This document shows positions 34,618-46,608 of a stretch of 64,000 nt of DNA, piece by piece. The position numbers and the translations under genes are program-made. Position 1 is the first letter of the stretch; each line of letters starts with the position of its first letter. This stretch comes from Aplectana chamaeleonis (taxonomy: Eukaryota; Nematoda; Chromadorea; Rhabditida; Cosmocercidae), in NCBI GenBank assembly GCA_029168955.1, contig JAPDOI010001702.1, positions 87,231 through 151,230 of the forward strand. Reading direction: 5' to 3'. Below the pieces are notes generated by a model. It made no database searches. It was not told the DNA's origin and was given only the letters and a program-made list of their open reading frames with translations.

Positions 34618-34991
34618 TGATCAGGGTACTTCTCAATGAGGAGGAAAAGGTCATTCGCTTTTTCCATAGTAACTTGCACTCTTCAATTTTTACAGTTGGC
34701 TCTCTTCGCAAGTCACATTCTCATGAATAAAAATTTATTGACTAGTTGTGATACTGACTGTGCTGTCTGTACTTTTAAACTGTCGAAATAAATCCTAGCC
34801 TGCTCGGATGAGTCCGGGCGGAGTAAGCAGCGGAGCGGTCGGTCATGGCAAAGTATAACAGTGATAAGAAGATTTTGACATGATAAGCCCGATAAGCCTT
34901 GCTTCGACCGGCTCAAAATGAGCGACCTAGGCTGTACATCAGTTCGCTAATCTTTATTTGAACTTGAATGATAGTTTTCCTGGGCGCTGTC

Positions 34992-36084
34992 TCACAAGGG
35001 AACCACAATAAGTCATAGTGACCATTACAAACGAAATGTACTTTCCTAGAACCATTTTTGGACGAAAAGTCCGAATATGCCCATCGCAGCTGACTAGACC
35101 CACTCTGAAAAAAGTTATGAGCGTTTTTTCTGTTATTTTCGTACCTATTGTACCCTCCAAAAAGCGCATTATTTTTACGCAACTCCGGAAATGGACATGA
35201 TATAAGTGTTCAGCGCCCAAAACTACCTCAATAGGCGAAGTTTGGGTGAAGGAACATTTTCCAAACTTTGCGCAGACTAAAAGCGTTTTGGACTTTTACG
35301 GATTTTCGGGTGGGCGTTTATTTTCACTAATTAGAGGGCTCCCGGAGCCTTTTAGAAAAATTTTCCAGATTCGACTAAAAATTCGTTCTGGGGGGTTATT
35401 TGGGGTGCTGATCACGAATCTGAGGTTCATTTGTCGTTTTTCCGAAGTTTTGGACTATAATTGTTCAAAGCTTCCCACTGGCAGAGAAAATTGACGGCAA
35501 AATCAACTTTTGATGATTTCCGGAATGTGACGACAGATGTAGCTCAAATCGTTCCTGTGAGGGTTATCTGGAGTGCTGAACACGAACCTGATGTCAGTTT
35601 ATTGACTTTTCTCAGCTTACGGTAGATTACGGTGGGTATACGGTAGTTTGGTCGAAGTCTCAGATTTGTCTCAAAGTTTCTATGTGGGGGTTATCTAGGG
35701 TGCTAAATGTGAATTCGATGTCCATTTGTCGATTATCGGAATATTGAGGTAGGTGTTGCCATCTAAATGGCATGTTACCTACCGTAACCTACAGTAAACC
35801 ATAAAATTTTTAGAAGCGAACTCCAGATTCGTGTTCAGCACCCCACATTACCTCTACGTACATGTTTTTAGCAAAATCCGGAGAAAAATTTAAAAACACC
35901 CTAAAAATTCCATGGGGGGCATAGCCTTACCTTGCCGCGAAGCTTTAAAAAACGCTCATAACTTATTTCAGAGTGGGTCTAGGCAGCTGCGATAGGCATA
36001 TTCGGACTTTTCGTCCACAAATGGTTCTAGAAAAGTACATTTCATTTGGAATGGTTACTATGACTTATTGTGGTTCCCTTGTTA
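34992..36084. mobile_element. Family X foldback element, copy A (1087 bp) inside D1
   Basis: The element at 34995-36081 starts CAAGGGAACCACAATAAG and ends with the complement; arms of about 145 bp are over 90% identical by eye. Flanks are TCA (34992-34994) and TTA (36082-36084), consistent with a decayed 3-bp TWA duplication as made by PIF/Harbinger-type elements. The core (35140-35940) is homologous to copy B at 50973-54696, with blocks such as GTACCCTCCAAAAA, GTTCAGCGCCCAAAACTACC, CGTTTTGGAC and GTTACCTACCGTAACCTACA in the same order. No transposase frame is present. The middle of the terminal arms does not match copy B. Confidence 0.82.
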
Positions 36085-36670
36085 GTATCTTTGCCTCGAA
36101 TCGGTAGCCACCCGCGTAATCAATGAACGTTGCATCAAAGAAACATGACACCACATCAATCCTTACTTGCTACAAAATAACAGAGTAGTGTTTAATCCTT
36201 CATTGAAACAAACTTTGACAGCAACTATGAATTATTGCGAACACAACCTGCATCTCTATCAATAATTTGAATTCCTTTCGTGTTCGACTCAAAAAGCGGG
36301 GAAGAAGATATAACAAATAAGAAGAATAGTGTGTACTATTTTTTTCCCTGAAATTCGACAGAACATGCACTTCGTTCTTTTTTTTGTGTTCGGTTTAGGC
36401 ACCCCCCTTTGCCCTCTCTGCAACGTCTAATATGCACCCCCCTAAGGTTACCCGGGACGCGTGCCCAGCCCTGGTCCGAAGACGGCACGTGGTTAACGAT
36501 GGTATCGATAATATTAGTGACAGCCGTTACGATCACTATGCCTCCACCGTCAGCGACTGGCCGGCCGCAGTGGTCGCTGGGGAGTGAGATTAATAACAAT
36601 TGCTGAAGATGCAAACCCCCAGCGTCACTTTACGGTCGCTTGACGGTAGGACGTATGGCATGGGCGGGGC

Positions 36671-37186
36671 CTAATGAGCTTCCGAAGCAATCGCTCCCAT
36701 CTTCATTGTTGTTATAAGGAGTGGAAATTGCTTAGCAAAAAAAAATCCCTCCTTGGCTATTGTGTATGCTGTAGCAGTTGATGTAATTGTAGCTCCTGTT
36801 GCTTTCTTCAGTTCGTTGTTCTGGTGGTCCAAGAATCTATTGTGGATTACTTTGTGCTGGCCACGCAAATTATGCCGCCTGAGAGTTTGTCGCCACATAT
36901 TCATGCCTGCTTTCGAGTCGGCGTAGTCATGAATTAGTCTTTTGAGACAATATACGACGCTATATCCGAGATAATTTTTATGGACGTCCTTGGTTGGTTG
37001 CTCTGCGATTATGCGACCGGTGTGAGTCCTTTTGCTACCTCTCAGTGATCTTTCTGAATGAGTTGTAGTTGAAGGATGTGGAGCCTCAGTTTGCACTTCC
37101 GTATTGTGCACACAAACCGAAATTTGAAGTAGGGTCGTAAAACGCTTCTCCGTTTGAATCCATTTCAACATGAGCATCACTCTCAT
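36671..37186 (-). pseudogene. hAT transposase remnant, N-terminal/central part
   Basis: A 171-codon minus-strand frame whose end, TAYTIAKEGFFFAKQFPLL in type (residues about 140-165), resembles the block preceding the first catalytic region in KIAA1586/ZNF862-type hAT transposases. The downstream catalytic part is at 33177-32138, separated by D1 and about 250 bp of unassigned sequence. The first 60 codons read better as protein in another frame around 37090-37190, pointing to a frameshift near 37090. Assignment is by resemblance only. Confidence 0.5.
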
Positions 37187-37319
37187 CTGGTAAACCCATA
37201 AGGTTTTTTAGTACACTTAGACGATTATCGTAAAGCTTGCAGCGAAATAAGCCAGCCTAGGGGCGACTCTGGTCCTCGCAGTACTCCAACCATTTGTAGT
37301 GTTTAACCACGGCATCTAA

Positions 37320-37971
37320 GAACACATTCGAAAATGGAATGTTCCTAACACGTATACGTTTTTTAGCCGCGATTGGAAGCGCTGGTCCTCGTTGTTATCG
37401 CGGTATATTCCGTAACGTTTTGCGACGTCCATTTTGATCATTTCGAATTTGCTTATCAGCCATCTCGTTTTTTCTCTCAAATTGATCCCAATACATTGAC
37501 ACCCATCTTTTCGAAAACTCCGATATGTATGTCGTCGCGCGCAGAGTGGGCATCGACTTTGCTTTCAATCCTCGCCATAGCTTTACGAAAAGCATTATCA
37601 ATCATTTTTTAGAGATGGTTGGGATCCACTACCACAGGAGCCGCTTTTGTAGCAGCAGTGATAAGGCGTGTAGTTGTTTCTGGAGTAGGATCTTGATTCG
37701 GAGACTCAGGGTCGTGTGTAGGTGTTTGCGGAAGATGAGCAGGAGAGTGTTGATGTGGAGACACCGAGTCCTGTGGAGGTGATTGCGGAGGAGAAGCGGC
37801 AGGATTTTCATGCGGAAAATGTTGTGGCGAGTTCAATAAATGGAAGGCATCATCGTCTGACCGATTCTCGTCGCTGGTACAATTCGTGCACGAGTTTACC
37901 TCATAGATCGTTGGAGACTCGCAAGCGTTTGGAGTTCCCGGGCTTTGTTCTGTAATAGTAAGGCTGCTCAC
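37320..37971 (-). pseudogene. Proline-rich N-terminal remnant, possibly of the same hAT gene
   Basis: A 120-codon minus-strand frame (37609-37971) is very rich in Pro, Ser, Thr and His (repeated SPPQ, HSP, PQTPTHDPESP). Beyond a stop the sequence continues with protein-like pieces in changing frames to about 37320, including MDVAKRYGIYRDNNEDQRF. Position and strand fit the start of the broken hAT transposase, or a gene the hAT element landed in. I do not recognise it with confidence. Confidence 0.35.
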
Positions 37972-38317
37972 AAAGAGTTCATCTGCTATAGAGGACCTGA
38001 AGTGTCCCTTTCAGTGGTTGGTGAAAGGAAAGTCTCCATTCCTGCTTGCCCTTTCGGCCTTCCAGGATCTGTGGATTCAATCCAGTTCATTCGCTCTTCA
38101 ATAAGCATTCACAAATAGGCAAATTTTTAGCCAACTTCATATATGCTATTTCTGGCTTGTCGACCTTATCGAGAACGTTAGGCGAGTTGGAGAGGCAAAA
38201 TAATTGGCTTCCCATTATTTCCACAACATGAGTGTAACGTTTTCCAACCTGACAGATCTGAAAAAGGTGACTAGGCAAGTTTTCCGGCTTGGGCTTGTGC
38301 AGTGCTTATTTGGAAGG
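37972..38317. other. No gene recognised
   Basis: Nothing supportable. Confidence 0.4.
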
Positions 38318-38403
38318 GGGTCACAAAAAAAAAGTTGCCGCCCAAGTCCCAGGTCGATCGGTCCCATCAGAGCCGAGATCAGTCGATTAGCCGTGGCATA
38401 CAT
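38318..38403. repeat. Dispersed direct repeat, copy 1
   Basis: The block around AAAAGTT...CCAGGTCGATCGGTCCC...AGCCGAGA is repeated in the same orientation, diverged, at 40598-40720. Both copies are followed by a CAGCCG/TAGCCGTGG...CATGG stretch. Element class unknown. Confidence 0.6.
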
Positions 38404-40420
38404 GGGGTGGTATTAATTGTAGGTGTTAAACGCGAATTAACATGCGTTAGGTTCGCGTTAAACGAGAGTTTAACCACAACAGAATCTGAGCAGGACTCCT
38501 AACAGTTGGGAGAGAATTTGCTCTAGTTTCACCCTAACATCCCCCAGTGGTAGGCATTTGTTACACTTTCAATAAAAACGCCTCGAAAAAGCGACAATTG
38601 TAACTTTGGTACGAAAAATAGCGATTTCAAAACGTTTTCAGGTCTGTTTTTTTCTCTAAAATTCCGACATGTGGCATCCTCGAGGTTAGTTCGCGTTTAA
38701 CGTACTCTCGCAGACAGCACGGAAATAGTGCTGAAATGCGAGAGGAACTGGCGGTTAACGAAGAACTCCTCCCGAGGAGTTTTTGGATGTGGTTAGCAAG
38801 ATACAGTAGAAACAGTTTTGACCATCTATACTGAGGGCAAGTACAAGTTTAATTAATGCAGAGAGTTAGGGAAGCTTGATAGCACTGTTAGCCATTTTGA
38901 TTCAGGACGTCAACCTATCTTTAAAACTAAAAGGTGTTTCAAGGGATAGTCTTTTAACGGCTTCCGCCAGGGAAACGGGCAATGAGGGATCAAAAACAAA
39001 GCAGGGATTATTGCTGAAACACGTTGGCCGCCTTCTTCGGTGGCACTAATCAATCCCTCCCAATCAGCTGTTAATTTTTTGGCGAGCGCCGACACTTATC
39101 CCGCTTTTGTTCATTTTCTTCCGAAATTCATTCGCTTCGCTATTATCAGGTTAGTTTCATTTTCATAATTCATTGCATAGCACAGGCTATAAGGAGTATG
39201 TAGTAAATTGTTTGCTTGCTCGCGTTTCGAACAGGTTTCCATAACTTTTTTAGTGCAAGAAAGTGAAAATTTCCCAAGCGACTGATTTTCAAGTGATTTG
39301 ATGCTTTAGTAATGTTTAATCATCATTAGTCGGGGCGTATCGGGCGAGTTTTGTGGGAAAGATATGCGAACTTGTTTCTAAAACCAACTGTATTTCTTCT
39401 CCTTTTTCTGCAAGATTCGAATACTCCTCTTTCATTGCCAGATCAGTGCCATCGTGGCCTCTTTTTTTTTGAGGGTCCGCGACGCACTTGCTTTGGTGCA
39501 TTGGTGGAGCCACACGAAGTGTTTCAAATTCTTACCTTGAAATATGTGTACAAAATATTTTCCTTGCATCATGCGCATATGAGGGTGTAACAGTGTTTCT
39601 ATATAGTTTCAGCACTAACTGCGGGCGCGGGATTAGTTTCATTTTGAGAAGACGGCAAACACTTCACAAATTCAACTGCATCAATGACCGAAACCACACC
39701 ATTACCCCAATCTCGGACGCCAGACTTCAGTTGCACGCTTCCAAAAAAACACTTGAATTCTTTTCCAAGAACGAAAATAGACTATCTAGTTTATCATCAT
39801 TCTTATAAGTTTTTAACTATCCATTTCAGTTCAATGCAGGACATTCTTTGAATTTATGCATTACTCGAGGAGTTTTGGAATGTCTTTTTTCGCACTTAGC
39901 GTTAACATCCCAAGAACACCTTGTAAATAATTCATCCAGAAATTTTCACATTTTCGTTCGCTCGAAATTTCCTTTGGAGAAATTTTTTGTTTTTCAAAAA
40001 AACTTTTGTTTGAAAAAATAAAACGTTAACAAAGTTACTACAAATGCAAACTTTTGTCAGATCACACGCATTTGATTGATTGAGGCTAATGATTAACCAA
40101 ACATGTCTTTTCAAGAGTGGTCCTGAAAACTCACGGATCTCATAAAAAATTACGTGAATTAGGATTTGCAAAGAAATTTTAAAAAATTGCGTTCTGATCG
40201 TGTTTCAAACAAGCTAAATATTGCGAAGTTCCCTTTGAATGCTATTCTTAATGAATAAAATAAATAGCATTACTTGTATAATCTTTCCGATCCCTCGTCT
40301 TTCCACCGTAAACGTCGTTCGTGTCCAAGCGTAGAAAATACTTATGCGGACGAAGGTCACGCATAATGCATGTGTAAGCAGAGGGCAGCTTTCGTTAAAC
40401 CGGCAACAAACCGTGGCACC
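38404..40420. other. No gene recognised
   Basis: About 2 kb without a supportable gene. Frames at 39351-39590 and 39488-39808 have no recognisable domains. Confidence 0.4.
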
Positions 40421-40537
40421 TATGTCGCGGTTCGTAGCCGGCCAGGAGGTGGCGGTTTGATCGCGTTAGTTTGGCGGCTCTACTGCATTTATGTCGCGGT
40501 ATGTTGGAGGCTTGGAGGTGGCGGTTTATTCGCGTTT
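40421..40537. repeat. 69-bp direct repeat, two copies
   Basis: The block from TATGTCGCGGT to GGAGGTGGCGGTTTGATCGCG occurs at about 40420-40468 and again, diverged, at about 40489-40537. It may be a degraded tandem array. No gene. Confidence 0.6.
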
Positions 40538-40597
40538 ACACCCCATTTACTACCACCCCTGGTGCCGCAAAGCGATTAATCCATATTATTTGGAAAA

Positions 40598-40720
40598 AGA
40601 TCACAACAAAAAGTTACTGACTGAGCGCCAGGTCGATTGGTCCCGTTGAAGCCGAGAGCGGGACTTTGTAAGTTCCATGTGCAAATCTTATGTATCGATC
40701 AGCCGGGCAGCCATGGTATG
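40598..40720. repeat. Dispersed direct repeat, copy 2
   Basis: Second copy of the 38318-38403 repeat (CCAGGTCGATTGGTCCC, AGCCGAGAG). Confidence 0.6.
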
Positions 40721-40842
40721 CATGGTGCCGCAAAGTGTGAAACAATGAAAAAAAACGTCTTTGATAAGTTCTGGGGGGGGCGCACCCCCGAAGGGCCGGT
40801 AACCAGGGCATGCCTTACCCTGCTGAAAACGTACCCCAATTT

Positions 40843-41297
40843 TCACAGACGCAGAATTTCACAGCAAAAGCTACACAAGTGGGGTCCCATGAAAAAATGT
40901 GTTGTGATGAAATATTTACAAGTATTTATCGCAATTCTGATTAAGGTTTTTCGCTTTGCTACAACGTGCGAAGTCGTGGACCCAAGTAACTAGTTTAGTA
41001 TTTTTAGCCCGCTCAAAACGGTCTTTGGAGACCTATTTCTGGGCGTGATACAATCGAGTTTATTACACTTAAGTATGGGTCTTCAAAGACCGTATCGAAC
41101 AGGCTGAAAGAACTAAATTAGTTACTTTGGTCTAGGACTAGGTTTTCCGAACGTTGTGGCAACGCGAAACACCCTAAATAAAAATTCGATAAGTACGTAA
41201 ATATCTCATCACAAACTCGGACATGGACATCTTTTCATGGACACCTTCCAGTGTAGCGCCCTTCTGCTTGAAGCTGCGTCTGTGAAAGCTAAGATGC
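40843..41297. mobile_element. Palindromic element of about 455 bp
   Basis: Inverted arms of roughly 200 bp: TTTCACAGACGCAG near 40845 pairs with CTGCGTCTGTGAAA near 41274-41287, GATGAAATATTTAC with GTAAATATCTCATC, and ACGGTCTTTGGAGACC near the centre with GGTCTTCAAAGACCGT. The loop at about 41040-41070 is AT-rich. No gene; no clear target duplication. Confidence 0.78.
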
Positions 41298-42273
41298 GTT
41301 TTTAGATGCGGGTTGCCATATTTTAAATGTGATTTTCATGCCCGAAGCCGCACCTATGTGCCCTTAGGGCATAAAACAGGCTCCGCCCTCCTTATGTAAC
41401 GCTCTTCGGCTTGAAGATACTTTTTTGAAATTTTGGGTACCTTTCCACATGCTGACAGCCATATATGAGGAAAGACATGCGGTAATCCTCACAGGGGGGG
41501 GGTGAGCAAATCGCCTGATTTAGGAGGGGGTCGGACCAAAGTTGGCTTGTATCACACCTCTCGCCGTAGCCTGTTCCTCAATGCCCATGGCATACTTGCA
41601 TAAGATCGATAGCAGCAAGCTTGACAAGTGTTCGGATTCTGGACACCCTGGCCACGTCACAGCACAATTATTCAATTGCCCGAAGAAGCCTACAACTCTG
41701 ACTACAATAAGTTTGTGGACGAACCCTACTTTGATCGCCCGGTTGATAAACCTATGCCAAAAATCCTCTTCAAAAAAAAGGCTAAAAGGAAGAAGAAGGA
41801 AAGGCACACTCCAACCTCGGGTAAATTTTGATATACTAGTCCGGCCATTGTGTATAGCAGCCCAGCCAAGCGCGAAAGCTCAGTTAGTTCAAATAGTCAG
41901 CAATAACGGAGTAAAGAAATTGGCCACGTCCCCCGAATGAACGAGATATAGGAGGGAGCCACCCTGGGGCGCCCACATCAGGAAGACACTTTGGCACGCC
42001 CCTTTTACGACCTTTCGAGCTCAACAGTTGCAAGATAAGATTTGCTTTTTGATCAATAGCTCCATTCTTCCCCTCATTCTCAGCCTCTCTCTTTATTCAG
42101 GTCTGCTCGCATACAGCGGTTGCAAATGACGGAGGGCACAAGTCTAGGGGAGCTCGTCCACCATGCTTCCGTAACTCATTTTTTGAAGGGTATAACTTCT
42201 TTCCTAAGAGCGTGGGACCGCGTTCAAGGTAAGCAGAAATACAGAAAAACGAATCCTAGGTTGGACTCTACGT
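41298..42273. other. No confident gene
   Basis: The 41628-41831 plus frame contains a hydrophilic stretch (EAYNSDYNKFVDEPYFDR, then Lys/Arg-rich) that looks more protein-like than its surroundings but is short and has no recognised domain. It could be a fragment of a decayed gene. Nothing else is visible. Confidence 0.3.
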
Positions 42274-43345
42274 TTAAAGGCAGCGGACACGCTCAAAAAT
42301 GATATCGATTTCATGATGTAAATCGAAGGTTTGAAACTTGTAGATTGCGGAACTAACGAAAAAACCAACGAAAACTGTATGCAAATAGAGGATTAAGGGT
42401 TGTTTTTGTTATAGGGTGAAAGTGTTCGAGTTTTACCGAGCGCGGTTAAAAAAGCGAATGTTAGCGACAAAACGGTTGAGGTAGCTAAGCCAATAGACTC
42501 ACTAGTTCAGGCCAGAGGATAATGCCACTGAAATACGACGTTTTAGTGCGTTTCTCGCCGTTTCTTCGTTATTTCGGTAGCACTTGGAGACCAACGCATT
42601 GTTTCAAGTAAAAAACTAGGGTGCGAAATTCATCGTGAACACTGCCTTTAAAGGCAGTGTCCACGATAAAATCAGTCTCCGAGTTTTCACCGGAAATCGA
42701 GAATTGCGAGTCCAACTTCAACAGTAATGTTGGAAAATCGGCTTGAAACAAGCACAGAAGAGCCCTATACTGCCCTAAACCTGAGTGTTCCGCTCACGCA
42801 ACGCCCACTCCTTTCAACCGCCTCTGACCCGTAGATAACTGGAAAACACAATTTATGGGAAAAGCATACATTCAGGGGGGCTATAGTCCACTCCATTTCA
42901 CTAAACTTACCCCAAGTGATGATCTATTACCTTCTCAAACTGAATTTCTGACTTGGACAACTTTATCGTTAGCCGTTGAGGGAGTGGGCGTTGCGTGAGC
43001 GGAACACTCAAATTAGGGCCGTATAGGGCTCGTTCGTGCTCGTCCTTGGCCTTTTTTTCAACGTTTCTGATTAAATAGGTTTCGAACCTCTTGATTTCCG
43101 GTGAAAACTCGGAGACTGATTTTATCGTAGACACTGCCTTTAACCGTTTTGTCGCTCGTATTCGCTGTTTACACTGCGCGCCGTAAAACTCGTCCGATTT
43201 CACCCTATAACAAAAACGAGCCTTATTCCTTCTATTGCATACAGTTTTCGTTAGTTTTTTCGTTAGATACGCATTCTACCAGTTTCAAGTCTTCGATTAA
43301 TATCATAAAATCGATATCATTTTTGAGTGGGTCAGTTGCGTTTGA
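42274..43345. mobile_element. Family T element T4 with long arms, containing nested T5
   Basis: The left end at 42278 (AGGCAGCGGACACGCTCAAA) is preceded by TTAA. The right end is decayed but recognisable near 43341, and the arms pair over about 190 bp (for example ATGATATCGATTT with AAAATCGATATCAT, and TTTTTGTTATAGGGTGAAA with TTTCACCCTATAACAAAAA). The middle is occupied by a second T fragment (42500-42647) and by complete T5. It is a subfamily with AGGCAGCxxACACGCTC ends. Confidence 0.8.
42648..43143. mobile_element. Family T MITE, copy T5 (488 bp), nested in T4
   Basis: The element at 42652-43139 starts AGGCAGTGTCCACGATAAAA, ends with its near-complement and has TTAA on both sides (42648-42651, 43140-43143). 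Arms of about 50-120 bp are well matched (AGTCTCCGAGTTTTCACCGG / CCGGTGAAAACTCGGAGAC). The left TTAA is shared with the right end of another T fragment, so the junction reads CTGCCTTTAAAGGCAG. Confidence 0.88.
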
Positions 43346-43565
43346 AACTCTTTCTTGCATTTAATATATTTTAATTTTTATTCAATAATTTTGAATTTTT
43401 TTTCGTTAGATAACCTGTTTTAGAAATTCACTATTCTTGATGGAATGATCTGCCTAGGTTATGAAAAATTTCCTTTGAGCTGTCTTGGAGTCGAAATTTT
43501 TTGAGAAATTTATCCAAACGATTTTTGAAAAACTACCTGTTCTCCGCTCATAACATTTTTGCCCT

Positions 43566-44069
43566 TTAAAGGCAGCAGACACGCTCAAAAATGGTATCGA
43601 ATTTATGACATAAATCGAAGGTTTGGAGCTGGTTGTATTGGGAACTGACGAAAAAGCGAACGAAAAGTGTGTGCAAATAGAGGAATAACGGGTAATTTGT
43701 TATCAGGTGAAAGTGGACGAGTTTCTCAGCGCGCGGCTGAAACAGCGAATATTAGCAACAAAACGGTTGAGATAAAGAAGCCGTTCTACTCTTACAACCA
43801 GTACTAGAACGTTTACCTCGTTGGAAGCTCCAAAAACCAGCCAAAGGGGTCGTATTAGAATGATCAGTCCGGACGAGTTTGTATTTTGGGGCGGGGTTGT
43901 CGAAGCTTAGGGGCGGGGTTGCAGAAATTTTTCTACATTCATTGCTCAAATTTAGTAGGTTTAACTCGTTTTTGACGCTTCTAACGGCGCGAGCCTTCTA
44001 TTAGGAGCCATACGACCCCAGTAACGTAGTTAACTCAACAACTTTTTCGAGCGCGTCTGCTGCCTTTAA
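43566..44069. mobile_element. Family T MITE, copy T7 (496 bp)
   Basis: The element at 43570-44065 starts AGGCAGCAGACACGCTCAAA and ends with the complement of AGGCAGCAGACGCGCTC, flanked by TTAA (43566-43569, 44066-44069). The left 180 bp are homologous to the left arm of T4. No coding capacity. Confidence 0.85.
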
Positions 44070-44175
44070 GATGCATCTTTGAACGGAGCCGTTCCCAAAA
44101 TCTTCATGAAACTTTGCGTCGAATACTGTTCTAAATTTGAGAGAAATACGTTTCCAATCTCTCAGTAGTTTTCGA

Positions 44176-44250
44176 TTAAAGGCAGTGTTCACGATGAACA
44201 TCGCGCTCGAGTTCGACCTAAAAATGGGATTGTTTGGTCGTGAGGTAACT
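44176..44250. mobile_element. Family T left end, copy T8, partner not found
   Basis: TTAA at 44176-44179 is followed by AGGCAGTGTTCACGATGAAC, the standard T left end. No matching right end was recognised before T9, so the element is truncated or interrupted. The sequence to 45140 shows no gene; CCATAACTTTTTT-type motifs recur at 44606, 44777 and 44920. Confidence 0.6.
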
Positions 44251-45140
44251 AACAGGGAAGAAACAGAGAAGAAAAACGTCCAGAATAAGTCAAAATAACG
44301 GTTTCTAAATTCAGGGCGTGGACGAGAATCATGGGCCCTGCTGATTTCGGCAAGCGCGCGCTAATCGCGAAATCTGCGCGAATCGATAATGCTAACTGCG
44401 GCAGAGTTGCTTGGCAATTTGCCACCGAAACGTGTGCGGCGCCACAAGCTCGTCCGATTGGGGGGCGGACCGGGATAGGTAGGCGCATCAGGAGAACTTT
44501 GAAAGCCGTTTGTATTTATTTTTGGCCAGTTTTCGTTGTTTTCTTCGACCCTATCCTCTACAGCACCTGCCAACTTAGTGTTTCACACCGAGACCTCGAA
44601 AACGAGTTTTTTGTCCATAACTTTTTTACCCTGGGAGATAGCCATTTGATCAAGGTAGTTTGCGGAACCCCTTAAAATTTTGCATCGAATAAAGTTTTCA
44701 GATGTTAAAAATTGCCTTCCAGCCGATTTCAGTTTATAAATTGCTCTATTCGCCTGAAATCATCGGCTTTTCGTCCATAACTTTTTTGTGCTTGGAGATA
44801 AACATTTGATGAAGGCTGTTTTCGGAGTCTCGATGGAACTCTGCATCGACTAGAGTTTCCAATTTAGGAAAATATTTTCTCGATCCTTCAGCTTAATTTA
44901 TTTTACGAAGCATCGGTTTTTCCCTATAACTCTTTAACCGTTGAAGATGTGGTTTCGGGGAAAGCTGTTTTTGAAATTCATGTGAAATTCCGCGTCTAAT
45001 GGTATATCGGGTTCCTAACTTTGGTGAACGAGTTGTCTCAGGCCTGTATTTCTCTTCATTCGCTACTGTTGGGCGAGAGCAAGCACGATAAGGAGACACT
45101 CTGGCTCCACAAAATTCATGTCTGAGAGTGTACTGTGCCC

Positions 45141-45641
45141 TTAAAGACAGCATACACGCTCGTAAACGTGATTGAGATAACTACGGAAATAGAATGGTAT
45201 GGCCCAGATTACAACGCCTACGCATTTTGAAGTGTCAAAAACGACCCACAATGCCGCTACATGAGTTAGAAGTTGGCCCCCCCCTGCATTTTCACGCCCC
45301 CCCCCTATATTTGGCCTTTTCCTGCAACGCAAGGTTGCTGGGTCATATTCACCGTTGGCACTGTTGGTAGATTGCCTAAGAAGTGAACCACACACGTCAC
45401 TGCCTAAGAAGTGAACCACACACGTCACTGACGGCGAAGATGACCCAGCAACCCTGCTTTGGAGCAAAACAGCAAATACAGGGGGCGTGAAAATACAGGG
45501 CGGGGCTAACTTCTAACCTATGTAGCGGCATTGTGGGTCATTTTTGACACTTCAAAATGCGTAGGCATTATGTTGTAAGCCATACGGTTCGATTCACATT
45601 GTAATTCCAACCACGTTTACGAGCGTATATGCTGCCTTTAA
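45141..45641. mobile_element. Family T foldback, copy T9 (493 bp)
   Basis: The element at 45145-45637 starts AGACAGCATACACGCTCGTA; TTAA lies at 45141-45144 and 45638-45641. Arms of about 220 bp pair almost throughout, including a block with GCATTTTGAAGTGTCAAAAA and its complement. The loop contains two perfect 28-bp tandem units at 45373-45400 and 45401-45428 (TGCCTAAGAAGTGAACCACA...). The right TTAA is shared with the left end of T10. Confidence 0.88.
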
Positions 45642-46070
45642 AGACAGCATACACGCTCAAAAATGCTCTCGAGTTTATGATCCTAATCGAAGGCTTGCAG
45701 TTGCTCGTATTGGGATTTGACAAGGAGACCCCGAAAATTTCGATGGAAATGAAGTGACAACGGGTTGTTTCTCGATTTGGTTGGAAACGGACAACGCGCT
45801 CGCAAATGCACACGAGCGGAAATATGATTGGATTGTCGATGTTACATACTTCACTCGCATGGATCCGGTGCTGAACGCTGACGCCGTTTCAAGTATTGAA
45901 AACGAGCCAAAATGGTCTTTTGAGAGCAATTTTGAGCGTGCGGAACCACTCCCACTCTGCATGTGGAACTCCGCCTTCTCATACGCCTTTCTTGCTTCAA
46001 AAAGGTCGCTTTGTCTCGTTTTTGACGCTTCCAACGGCGTAGGCGTTTTAGTCTCGGTCGGTCGTCTGAG
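45642..46070. mobile_element. Family T fragment, copy T10
   Basis: It begins AGACAGCATACACGCTCAAA directly after the TTAA that ends T9. The first 70 bp resemble the left arms of T4 and T7. The expected right terminus is not recognisable before T11 begins at 46071, so it is truncated or strongly diverged. Confidence 0.6.
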
Positions 46071-46563
46071 TTAAAGGCAGTGTTTACGATGAAAATCGCT
46101 TTTCTGTTTTCCCGCCTATCTTGAAAACGGCACCATGCTGATTCCAATGATGTCTCTGAAACCGTACGAGACCTTCTGGGAACGGAGTTATGGTCCCTCA
46201 AAAATTGAGCTGAGGAAACATCGTGGACGAGTTGTCCAAGGCTTGTAACTTCCGTCTTTTGCAGCCGATGTATGCGAGCTGACCTGAGTAAAGAGAGAAG
46301 TTGAGAATGAAGGGAAGAACGGGGCTAATGATTGGAAATCATCGCTCATCTCACGATCTCGAGCATCCATTTGTTCACGTCGGTGGGTGTGTGTTGCGCT
46401 TTTGGGATTTGCCTTGCGCTCGAAGTGGCAACTTTGGGCTCTGTTGGAGCTTTTCCTGGCTGGTTTCATGCGTTCTTTCGACGTCAACGTTACAGTGTGC
46501 CCCTCCACTACCCATCCCTAGTGGAAACTGAAACACATTTTTTATCGTGAACACTGCCTTTAA
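46071..46563. mobile_element. Family T MITE, copy T11 (485 bp), sister of T1
   Basis: The element at 46075-46559, flanked by TTAA at 46071-46074 and 46560-46563, has the same length as T1 (19000-19484) and differs at scattered positions only. The pair 27 kb apart is the closest match in the window and implies fairly recent activity. Confidence 0.88.
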
Positions 46564-46608
46564 ATAACGTCGTTATCGCAACTAGTTTTGCGAGCATGCT
46601 GCCATTGG

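Larger units (their letters stand above)
33250..36481. mobile_element. hAT-type non-autonomous element D1 (3216 bp) inserted in the hAT remnant
   Basis: The element at 33258-36473 starts CAGGGCTGGGCACACGTCCC and ends with the complement of CAGGGCTGGGCACGCGTCCC. It is flanked by 8-bp near-identical duplications: GTCCGAGG (33250-33257) and GTCCGAAG (36474-36481). Subterminal CACCCCCCTTAG-like blocks are shared in inverted orientation. Ends and 8-bp duplication are diagnostic of hAT. No transposase of its own is visible; the interior is made largely of two other foldback elements (33741-34617 and 34995-36081). It splits an older hAT transposase gene on the minus strand. Confidence 0.9.
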
